18,905 nucleotides of DNA from Spirochaetales bacterium (GTDB lineage: Bacteria > Spirochaetota > Spirochaetia > JAGLYY01): NCBI GenBank assembly GCA_023131935.1, contig JAGLYY010000127.1:1-18905 (forward strand). The letters run 5' to 3'. Made by a program: the position numbers and the translations under genes. Positions 13,337 to 18,905 of the stretch are shown here, piece by piece. The stretch's first letter is position 1; the number at the start of each line of letters is the position of its first letter. The notes beneath the pieces were generated by a model. The model was given only the letters and a program-made list of their open reading frames with translations. It had not been told where the DNA came from and made no database searches.

Positions 13337-13879
13337 ATGAACAACGAAATAAAGGGGAAATTATTCCCCCTCCTTCTGAGCGTTTCTATTATCATTTTGG
13401 ATCAGGTAACCAAATTCCTCATCATCTCTTCTATTCCCCCCCGGACGGTCGGATGGTCTTTTGGCGGGGATTTCCTGCGGATTATTCATGCCCGGAATCT
13501 TGGTATCGCCTTCAGCATGGGCCATGGAATCGTCCCCTGGTTTCGGATGATCCTTTTTATTGTTATTCCGTTGGTGATTCTGATCGTGGTACTTATTTAC
13601 TATTTGAAATCGAATGAATTCCACGGTATCCAGCGATGGGCGATTGGAGGGATCCTCGGAGGAGGGTTTGGAAACCTCATTGACAGAGTATTGCGTCCGC
13701 AGGGAGTAGTCGATTTCATCGATGTGAAATTTTATGGTCTCTTCGGTCTCGAGCGATGGCCGGCTTTCAATGTCGCTGACGCGACGATTGTTGTATCAGG
13801 GACAATCCTTGCGCTTGCATATATCATTAGTGAACATAAGAAACAGCGGAAAATGAAGGAAGTGGAGGAAAAACAATGA
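13337..13879 (+). CDS. lspA: Lipoprotein signal peptidase (signal peptidase II)
   Basis: 180 residues, an integral membrane aspartyl protease that cuts the signal peptide from diacylglyceryl-modified prolipoproteins. Four hydrophobic spans are visible (about 10-31, 68-90, 101-116, 147-164). Catalytic and substrate residues are in place: D22 (LDQVTKF), N113 and R117 (GNLIDRV), catalytic D126 (GVVDF) and D148 (FNVADA). The usual NTGAAFS block reads NLGIAFSMG (54-62), a mild deviation. The lysine-rich C-terminal tail (from about 168) is probably cytoplasmic. A run of GGGG lies eight bases before ATG. The next gene overlaps it by four bases. Confidence 0.96.
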   Translation: MNNEIKGKLFPLLLSVSIIILDQVTKFLIISSIPPRTVGWSFGGDFLRIIHARNLGIAFSMGHGIVPWFRMILFIVIPLVILIVVLIYYLKSNEFHGIQRWAIGGILGGGFGNLIDRVLRPQGVVDFIDVKFYGLFGLERWPAFNVADATIVVSGTILALAYIISEHKKQRKMKEVEEKQ

Positions 13880-14154
13880 ATAAAAAAGCGAATACGGTTT
13901 TATTTATTCTCGCCGCTTCTATATTAAATGTTTTATTAATGGTGATGCTTCTGCTCTTCGGTATCCTGATTCTTGCCTACATCCTTCCCGAAGGGATTTC
14001 TCCTTCCCTTGCCCAAATCTTCTTCATCCTTGTTTTTCTAGGATCAATTGCCCTCACCTTCTTCATCTACCACAGGGCTATGAAAATATTCTCCCGCAAG
14101 GTAGACATGGACAAATACTTTGATCCGATTATAAGGGGCCGGCGCGACAAGTAG
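13876..14154 (+). CDS. Small membrane protein with two predicted spans, unknown function
   Basis: 92 residues. Two hydrophobic helices (about 7-35 and 45-68), a short polar turn with PEGIS between them, and a basic tail (KIFSRKVDMDKYFDPIIRGRRDK). The net positive termini suggest both ends face the cytoplasm. ATG overlaps the lspA stop by four bases and has GGAGG seven bases upstream, so it is clearly co-translated with lspA. I do not recognise a family. The tight coupling makes a role with the lipoprotein peptidase or at the inner membrane plausible but unproven. The gene ends 17 bases before the convergent 547-residue gene. Confidence 0.8.
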   Translation: MNKKANTVLFILAASILNVLLMVMLLLFGILILAYILPEGISPSLAQIFFILVFLGSIALTFFIYHRAMKIFSRKVDMDKYFDPIIRGRRDK

Positions 14155-14171
14155 TGCAGATTCAAAGGAAT

Positions 14172-15815
14172 TTAATACCCGTCAGAGAGGGACCTGTTGA
14201 TATCTTTTTTATATAGTTCGTTATACACATAACCCCTTTTCCGGAGTTTGTCTTTAAAGTCCTGGGAAAAGGGAACATGTCTCCAGAAAATCCCCCGAAC
14301 CTCTTTGTCAAGTTTCTGAGTTCCTTCACTTTCTTTTAAGATCCAGAGAATATAATCCTGGATGAAGTATTCCTTTACATCCCCTCTTAGTTTTCGCTCC
14401 TGGAACCACTGGTAGTAATATCCTGTCAGACCCTCTTCCATCCAATAATGCTGGGCCTTTTCTTTCGCGACTTGCCACCGTAAGTCCCCTAACGCGGTGA
14501 TAACCGCAACACGCACATCTTTCGGGAACATTGGAACGGCAATCCTTCCCCGGCTTGTAGACCGGTTAAATTTTTCAAAAGGCTCCCAGCAGATTCCCCG
14601 GTCGCCATAACATGGGATAAGGACTACATAGGGAACAATACGGTTTGTCTTCTGCTTAAATGTTCTCCGGAATAGACCTGGATCGATCTGCTCTACATCA
14701 CTCATAACTGTAAGCACGTTCTCTCGAGTGCCGATGTCCCTGATATTGGAACGGAAGTACTGCTTCATGAGGACAGGAAAATGGTTGCCCTGGCGTCCGA
14801 CACACATCTTGTTCATCTGTCGGACAGTATTGAATTCCTCTTCCATCCCCCTGTTGTCTACGGTGACCTCTTCCCCTGCCTCTTCCGCCCGCCTCTGCAG
14901 GATTTGAAGATTATCATCAGATTGCTCAAGGTCGTTGTAAAGCCTGGAGATATCTTTATCGAGGCTGGTGAGTTGTTTTACCATGTGTAATATCTCTGAA
15001 AGGGCCTTCCGCTGGGGTTCGTCATAGGCGTCCTTCAATCCGTCAAGATCATGCCGTATAGTATGGTCGCTCAGGATTTCAGCCTTTTCCTTCAGCGCAT
15101 ACTCAAGGGCGCTCATCTCCCCGAGTTTATTCTTGAGGAGTCCGATGTACATATCCCGCTGTCCCCGGGTTGACTCCATCTTTGAGGAAATCTTCTGCCC
15201 CGAACTGCGCCTGCTTGCCTTTGTCTCATCAGTTACCGAGGTATTTACCTCCCCGCTGGCAACCTTGCGAAGCCATTCATCTACATAGTAGATCGGTTCT
15301 CCCGTAGTGTTTTTCCAGATAATCCGGCTTATCATGGAGCGCTGATCCGGCGTAATGATGTTGGGAAGAAGGGCCCCATATCTCAATAACAACTGCTTTG
15401 GGGTGTATAATCCGGTGTGAGCTTTTGCCGTGACACCCTGAAGGAAGTTCCAATAGGCGGAGATCAACTTACCCCGATAAAGAGAGCGGTCTTTCGGGTC
15501 CTCAGCGTTCAGAAATTGACCGAGCAGTTTATGAACTTTCTGGGCCTCCGCTCCTCCTCCTGAGAGCGCTTTTTTATAGAAATCTTTGTCCTGAAAGAAA
15601 GGTTTCGGTTCCTCTTCAAACTTGGAAATGGGGATGAACGCGTTTTTAGTGAGATCTACCTTGTCGGGTGATGCTGTTTTTGGTTTTTTATCACCAAAAA
15701 GATCGGAAAATACAGGGGCAGAGTCAGCGGATGTTGCTTCGATGCCCATGAGATTGGCGATCTCAGGATCAATATCACCAGAGTAGATCCCTGTGGAATT
15801 GTTATTACCACTCAT
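14172..15815 (-). CDS. Large soluble protein of unknown function (547 residues)
   Basis: No signal peptide or membrane span, so cytoplasmic. The N-terminal 75 residues are polar and Asp/Ser/Pro-rich, probably disordered. About 78-190 is helical (DFYKKALSGG, LYTPKQLLLRYGALLPNI). About 215-330 is rich in charged heptad-like stretches, probably a coiled coil (LKNKLGEMSALEYALKEKAE). The C-terminal 200 residues are globular and aromatic-rich, with VLIPCYGDRGICWEPFEKF (about 402-420) and HYWMEEGLTGYYYQWFQE. This C-terminal block looks well conserved but I cannot assign it. GTGGGG lies nine bases before ATG. The gene follows tRNA-Ala by 104 bases on the same strand and may be read from its promoter. 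Confidence 0.85.
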   Translation of the reverse strand: MSGNNNSTGIYSGDIDPEIANLMGIEATSADSAPVFSDLFGDKKPKTASPDKVDLTKNAFIPISKFEEEPKPFFQDKDFYKKALSGGGAEAQKVHKLLGQFLNAEDPKDRSLYRGKLISAYWNFLQGVTAKAHTGLYTPKQLLLRYGALLPNIITPDQRSMISRIIWKNTTGEPIYYVDEWLRKVASGEVNTSVTDETKASRRSSGQKISSKMESTRGQRDMYIGLLKNKLGEMSALEYALKEKAEILSDHTIRHDLDGLKDAYDEPQRKALSEILHMVKQLTSLDKDISRLYNDLEQSDDNLQILQRRAEEAGEEVTVDNRGMEEEFNTVRQMNKMCVGRQGNHFPVLMKQYFRSNIRDIGTRENVLTVMSDVEQIDPGLFRRTFKQKTNRIVPYVVLIPCYGDRGICWEPFEKFNRSTSRGRIAVPMFPKDVRVAVITALGDLRWQVAKEKAQHYWMEEGLTGYYYQWFQERKLRGDVKEYFIQDYILWILKESEGTQKLDKEVRGIFWRHVPFSQDFKDKLRKRGYVYNELYKKDINRSLSDGY

Positions 15816-15879
15816 GAACTATATCCCCACCCAAAGAAGCAATCCGGCAGGCAGCCAGGACCCTCCACTGTTACAAATA

Positions 15880-15917
15880 ATTTCAGGTTTAAATGACAAA
15901 TGGCGGAAACCTGTAAT
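15880..15917. repeat. Inverted repeat between tRNA-Ala and the 547-residue gene
   Basis: CAGGTTT (15884-15890) and AAACCTG (15907-15913) form a seven-base stem. It extends by three more pairs (15880-15882 with 15915-15917) across one mismatch, with a 16-base loop. It begins three bases from the tRNA 3' end and lacks a T-run, so it may be a processing or attenuation hairpin, not a full terminator. Confidence 0.4.
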
Positions 15918-15919
15918 AA

Positions 15920-15993
15920 TGGAGGTGGTGGGAATCGAACCCATGACCTCGTGAATGCCATTCACGCGCTCTAGCCAACTGAGCTACACCCCC
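15920..15993 (-). tRNA. tRNA-Ala, anticodon GGC
   Basis: The minus strand reads GGGGGTGTAGCTCAGTTGG at the 5' end, folding into a full cloverleaf. The acceptor stem is GGGGGTG/CACCTCC with the G3-U70 pair that marks alanine tRNAs. The anticodon stem CGTGA/TCACG carries the loop ATGGCAT, giving anticodon GGC. The T loop GGTTCGATTCC is canonical. Discriminator base is A. CCA is not encoded. It reads codons GCC and GCU. Confidence 0.97.
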
Positions 15994-16008
15994 GAATAAT
16001 GCCTAAGC

Positions 16009-16037
16009 ATAATAGCCATAAGGCTCCCAATTGTCAA
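16009..16037 (-). promoter_or_regulatory. tRNA-Ala promoter, -35 box overlapping the upstream stop codon
   Basis: Minus strand: a perfect TTGACA (16037-16032), a 17-base spacer and TATTAT (16014-16009). Transcription starts near 16002, about nine bases before the tRNA. The TGA stop codon of the upstream cyclase-like gene (16036-16034) lies inside the -35 box. Confidence 0.85.
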
Positions 16038-17008
16038 GGCAGGGGTATGAGCATCCTGTAGATTTCCTGGTCGTGGAATACCCCCTCATGGGTGAACCAA
16101 TCACGCAGCCCCTCGGGAATAAAATCTTTCATTGATTCTGACAGGTAGAAATTTCCCGGTTTCGCGAATTGATTTCCGAAATGAAAAATGAAATTCACCG
16201 CTTCAGAAATGATGGTCCCGGTCTTGCCCCTGCTTTGATACACCGTTGTTCCTGCATGGAGGGCAAAACGGTAGGTGACAAGGGTCTGATATCCATATTC
16301 TTCTGTGCTGATTATTACCCTGTTTAGAACAGTCCTAACGAGATCAATGATTATGGGACAGCTATATGAAGTATAAGGCAGCAGGTAGAGCCCACCAAGC
16401 TCTGTATTTATCCACAGTTGACAGTCGTAGGGGCGAAGGACCTTCTCCATATGACCGTAGAAAGATTCGAGGAGTTTATCGATATGACTTTTCCCCGATT
16501 TCATTTTCCATTCAGCTGTCAGATCAATCTCAGCAAAGAGAAAGAAGAAGGGGTATTCTTTGCCCTCTTCAATATCCTGCCAGCTCAACTCGATGAACTC
16601 TTCCTTCTCACCGGCCTCCTTTTCCTCAATAGGTATTGAGCAGAAATTGAAGACCTGTTTTAAACGGGTTGCTGATATTCCCTCTTTTATCATACCCGGG
16701 CCGCAATAATCAGCAGCACCACTGTGGAATAAATCCGCGGGATCAGCAATGTTGCCATCAGGATCAATTATTCCGAAAAAGACATTATCCTGTCGAAGGA
16801 TAACACGGATGATCTTTTTATGATCCGCGGGTGAGATTCCCTCCAGAGAGAAATAGACGAACTGTTTAGACCTGGATCTTTCGTTCTTAAGGATTTTTTT
16901 CCAATCTTCCAAGGGGTGCCGGATAATCCGGAAAATCCTCGAACGTTCTATATTTTGAATAAATTTCGTAGTTTTCTTCTCTCCGCCGAAGAGCAAAATC
17001 TCCCTCAT
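16034..17008 (-). CDS. Degenerate class III nucleotide cyclase-like protein with a pseudo-receiver N-terminus
   Basis: 324 residues. The N-terminal 120 look like a receiver fold without its phospho-Asp pattern (QFVYFSLEGIS, LFHSGAADYCGP). Residues about 150-300 follow the class III cyclase fold: FFLFAEIDLT (154-163), QLWINTELGGLYLL (197-210), FALHAGTTVY, and EAVNFIFHFGNQFAKPG (259-275). The first metal Asp is E160 and the second, exactly 44 residues later, is L204, so metal binding is lost. The transition-state Asn is kept (N262), while the Arg four residues later is His266. Its ATG overlaps the stop of the preceding cyclase-like gene by four bases, with AGGAG upstream. It is probably a partner or regulator, not an enzyme on its own. 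Confidence 0.7.
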   Translation of the reverse strand: MREILLFGGEKKTTKFIQNIERSRIFRIIRHPLEDWKKILKNERSRSKQFVYFSLEGISPADHKKIIRVILRQDNVFFGIIDPDGNIADPADLFHSGAADYCGPGMIKEGISATRLKQVFNFCSIPIEEKEAGEKEEFIELSWQDIEEGKEYPFFFLFAEIDLTAEWKMKSGKSHIDKLLESFYGHMEKVLRPYDCQLWINTELGGLYLLPYTSYSCPIIIDLVRTVLNRVIISTEEYGYQTLVTYRFALHAGTTVYQSRGKTGTIISEAVNFIFHFGNQFAKPGNFYLSESMKDFIPEGLRDWFTHEGVFHDQEIYRMLIPLP

Positions 17009-17928
17009 TTCTCACTCCTGAGGGCGTAGCTATGATAGGCGATTTGGTTTTTTTCCATCAGGGGAGAAAATTGTCCCCCTACCAGTGAATCCAGCATTGC
17101 ATGAATTACCGGGCTGATGGTTAAGGTATTCGGTTTTGTGTACAGGGACTTCATGATATGTATCCGTTTCATCGCTTCCGATTGCATTAACTCCTCAGTC
17201 CGTTCGGTGTATTCAAAAAGACCGGAGTGAACAACGAACCGCACCTGCAGGGTTTCGGGCAGAATCCGGTCCAACCGGTTGTAGAGTTCCAGTTCATGGA
17301 GAATCTCTAACCCGCATAAGGTCGCCTGCAGATTCTTATTTCCGAAGTAAAAGGCACAGAGGCCTCCATCTCCCTCCCAATACCAGAATCTTCCATTTCT
17401 CCGGTCTACCGACTCCTGAACCATCATCCGGAGGTCCTGGTATGTTTCAAATATCATTTCTTTTGGATATTTCCGTACAAGACGGGTATTGCCTACAATA
17501 TCGATGTGCAGAAAAGCGAGCACCAGATCCTGTCCTTCCTGGAAAACTCCCCAGTTTCTCGTCCGCCTGAAACGCGGGTTTTCTACGAACATCCGGTTTT
17601 CTTTATCATAGAGATACCCCTGGTCGTAGATTGCCTTAACCAGGGTGGTCAGATGGGCGATCTGATATTCTCGTCCCCGATGCCCCTCTTCCTGATACTG
17701 GATCAGAAGGCTTACGAAATCAAGAAAAAAGTTGTTATCACAGATGTCGGTAATAATCTGTTCGGCCGCATTTTTATTAGGGATGGCGAGGCTCGATTGG
17801 AACCCGGTTCGTTCATAGATACTATAAGAATGGAAGAATTCCCGGGCGATCACCACCATTGAGGATGGATCCATCGACTCCGACAGGGCCCGGGCCGCGT
17901 GGGTAAATAACTGTCGATTTATCTGCAT
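17005..17928 (-). CDS. Class III nucleotide cyclase-like protein keeping both metal Asps
   Basis: 307 residues from the ATG at 17928 (AGGA seven bases upstream); a TTG at 17934 is too close to that site. The N-terminal 125 residues are an unrecognised helical domain. From about 134 a class III cyclase domain follows: VLAFLHIDIVGNTRL with metal Asp143, then WEGDGGLCAF with Asp187, at the classical 44-residue spacing. The C-terminal half, VRFVVHSGLFEY and EAMKRIHIMKSLYTKPN, has Lys254 where the transition-state Asn belongs and Ile258 where the Arg belongs. The purine-selecting Lys is also missing. It therefore could not work as a normal homodimer. It is coupled to the next gene, which has the opposite losses. 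Whether cAMP or anything is made is unknown. Confidence 0.75.
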   Translation of the reverse strand: MQINRQLFTHAARALSESMDPSSMVVIAREFFHSYSIYERTGFQSSLAIPNKNAAEQIITDICDNNFFLDFVSLLIQYQEEGHRGREYQIAHLTTLVKAIYDQGYLYDKENRMFVENPRFRRTRNWGVFQEGQDLVLAFLHIDIVGNTRLVRKYPKEMIFETYQDLRMMVQESVDRRNGRFWYWEGDGGLCAFYFGNKNLQATLCGLEILHELELYNRLDRILPETLQVRFVVHSGLFEYTERTEELMQSEAMKRIHIMKSLYTKPNTLTISPVIHAMLDSLVGGQFSPLMEKNQIAYHSYALRSEK

Positions 17929-18022
17929 GTACAATTCCTGTTATAATTCACTTTCTACTGTTAATTAAAAGACTTACGGTGTCAACAGTCAAGAGGATTT
18001 CGGTCATGAGTACTTTAAATAG

Positions 18023-18051
18023 TGGAAAAGATCCTGAAAAATGGGTATAGT
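18023..18051 (+). promoter_or_regulatory. Probable promoter of the RelBE-type operon
   Basis: TGGAAA (18023-18028), a 17-base spacer and TATAGT (18046-18051), 18 bases before the antitoxin ATG, with GGAGAG as ribosome site. A half-matching inverted repeat farther upstream (ACTGTT 17957-17962, AACAGT 17984-17989) could be an operator, but this is weak. Confidence 0.45.
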
Positions 18052-18069
18052 GGAAGTGGAGAGTAAAGT

Positions 18070-18258
18070 ATGAGTGTACAATTTGTTGTCGATAAGGAAG
18101 GACATAAAACCGGCGTTTTCATGAGTCTTGATGAGTACGAGAGCATAGTAAACATGCTTGAAGAGATGGATGACATTCGAGACTTTGATGAGCGGATTAG
18201 CTCAAACGATTGGCTGACCCTGGAAGAGGTCGAAGAGCGTCTTCGTGTTCACGATTAA
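18070..18258 (+). CDS. RelB-type antitoxin
   Basis: 62 residues. The start MSVQFVVDKEGHKTGVFMSLDEYESI is the small strand-rich Phd/RelB-like DNA-binding end, which normally represses its own promoter. The rest is acidic and helical (NMLEEMDDIRDFDERI, LTLEEVEERL), the toxin-wrapping tail. It overlaps the downstream toxin by 14 bases. The identity is strongly supported by that pairing; the exact antitoxin subfamily is uncertain. Confidence 0.85.
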   Translation: MSVQFVVDKEGHKTGVFMSLDEYESIVNMLEEMDDIRDFDERISSNDWLTLEEVEERLRVHD

Positions 18259-18499
18259 GTTTGAAGGTCGTTCTTTCAAAGAATTGGGGCGGCTTAAAAA
18301 GGAGGATAGAGATAGGGTTCTTAAGGCGATAAAACAGCTTCAAGTTAATCCACGGCCAGTGGGGTGCAGGAAATTAAAAAACCGTGAAGGATGGAGGGTT
18401 CGGATAGGAGACTACCGGGTGATCTATACAATCCATGACGATGAATTGATTATTCTGATTCTTAAGGTAGGTCACCGGAAAGAAGTATATGACCACTGA
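18245..18499 (+). CDS. RelE-family toxin (mRNA interferase)
   Basis: 84 residues from a GTG start inside the end of the antitoxin gene. It has the RelE/ParE fold pattern: FTIKFEGRSFKELGRL, then a helix KAIKQLQVNPRPVG, CRKLKNREGWRVRIGDYRVIYTI (the basic strand core that binds the ribosomal A-site mRNA) and the end LKVGHRKEVYDH with the family's His and Tyr. Length and motifs are complete. Members cleave translated mRNA on the ribosome and are neutralised by the upstream antitoxin. The GTG start fits the low toxin-to-antitoxin ratio seen in such operons. Confidence 0.92.
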   Translation: MFTIKFEGRSFKELGRLKKEDRDRVLKAIKQLQVNPRPVGCRKLKNREGWRVRIGDYRVIYTIHDDELIILILKVGHRKEVYDH

Positions 18500-18629
18500 T
18501 TTGTTACAAAGTGTTCCGGGGAAACTTTCCAATCCAATTCCTGCCTTGTAGATGCATAAAACCTGTCACTCCCGGGAAAACCAGCTATACCCGGAGGATT
18601 AGGATTAAGGAATGGCAAAAGGAGGAATA

Positions 18630-18902
18630 ATGATATATATTGAGACTGGAAGGTTGAAGATGGCAGATCAACAAATAAATATTGATAATTATTTTCTTTT
18701 GTTAAAAGGTTTGGATTCAAGGACTAAGCTGAAACTTATTTCCAAACTTACGGATTCTCTTATAGATGAAGATGCAAAGGAAGAGGAAGAAGAATTCTAT
18801 AAACTCTATGGCAGCTGGGAAGGGCCGGAAACCTCCGAAGAGATAATAGCTGATATTTACAAAAGTCGCTATACAAATCCTGAGAGAGATGTGGATTTGT
18901 GA
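18630..18902 (+). CDS. Antitoxin of a predicted PIN-domain (VapC-like) toxin pair
   Basis: 90 residues from the ATG at 18630, which has AGGAGG four bases upstream. An ATG at 18660 (80 residues, GGAAGG at six bases) fits the usual length of relatives better, and 18612 is also possible. The sequence FLLLKGLDSRTKLKLISKLTDSL, then EEFYKLYGSWEGPETSEEIIADIYKSRYTN, matches a common antitoxin type (LISKLSESL ... FGSWxSEKSAEEIIxEIRxSR) found directly before VapC-type PIN nucleases. The stop is at 18900-18902, and the toxin gene would start at or past the right edge, outside the window. Confidence 0.75.
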   Translation: MIYIETGRLKMADQQINIDNYFLLLKGLDSRTKLKLISKLTDSLIDEDAKEEEEEFYKLYGSWEGPETSEEIIADIYKSRYTNPERDVDL

Positions 18903-18905
18903 GTA

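Noticed and set aside
18489..18551. 20-codon frame overlapping the end of relE
   Set aside because: It is short, has no ribosome site and no protein-like conservation signal.
18569..18596. Terminator after relE
   Set aside because: CTCCCGGG and CCCGGAG can pair with a bulge, but there is no T-run and the loop is long; the stem may be chance in a GC-rich patch.
1..18905. CRISPR array, insertion sequence, prophage or biosynthetic cluster
   Set aside because: No regularly spaced repeats, transposase, integrase, phage structural or synthase genes were found in any frame.

Overview
The window looks like a chromosomal stretch of a free-living spirochaete-type bacterium. This is an inference from gene content: FlgM, LspA, RsmI, a bacterial-type AspRS, HypAB, an HDOD protein, and several conserved-looking unknown proteins. 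No 16S gene or other decisive marker is present. The middle (about 1.57-17.9 kb) is dense housekeeping sequence of moderate GC. Both edges are visibly more AT-rich and carry accessory genes. No gene-free stretch exceeds about 205 bases.

Layout. Left edge (1-1500): the tail of an antitoxin overlapping a MazF/PemK-type toxin, a hairpin-rich gap, and a 250-residue protein resembling the zinc-dependent phospholipase C family. Then aspS (minus) diverges from hypA-hypB (plus), which converge on a membrane-anchored four-CxxC protein. Next, on plus, come rsmI, flgM with a clear intrinsic terminator, an iron-type alcohol dehydrogenase relative that has lost all its metal ligands, and a SpoU/TrmH RNA methyltransferase. 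On minus follow a 99-residue unknown whose ribosome site lies in a large inverted repeat, a glutaredoxin-like protein, a GHKL-like/HDOD two-domain protein and a Lon-like protease. On plus come a Nif3-family protein, lspA and a small membrane protein. On minus come a 547-residue unknown, tRNA-Ala(GGC) with its own strong promoter, and two overlapping genes for divergent class III nucleotide cyclase-like proteins. Right edge (18.0-18.9 kb, plus): a RelBE-type pair and an antitoxin whose toxin partner would lie just past the window.

How parts may work together. HypA and HypB deliver nickel to a hydrogenase (or urease) encoded elsewhere. FlgM restrains the flagellar sigma factor. RsmI and the SpoU enzyme modify RNA. 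The two cyclase-like proteins are translationally coupled and have lost opposite sets of catalytic residues, which suggests a heterodimer.

The most notable signals are: (1) the unequal cyclase-like pair; (2) the inverted repeat burying both the Shine-Dalgarno and the start codon of the 99-residue gene; (3) the alcohol dehydrogenase-like pseudoenzyme; (4) several genes (aspS, hypA, rsmI, nif3) whose -10 box sits 6-7 bases before the start codon with little or no Shine-Dalgarno, suggesting leaderless mRNAs. All calls come from reading the sequence; no database search was run.
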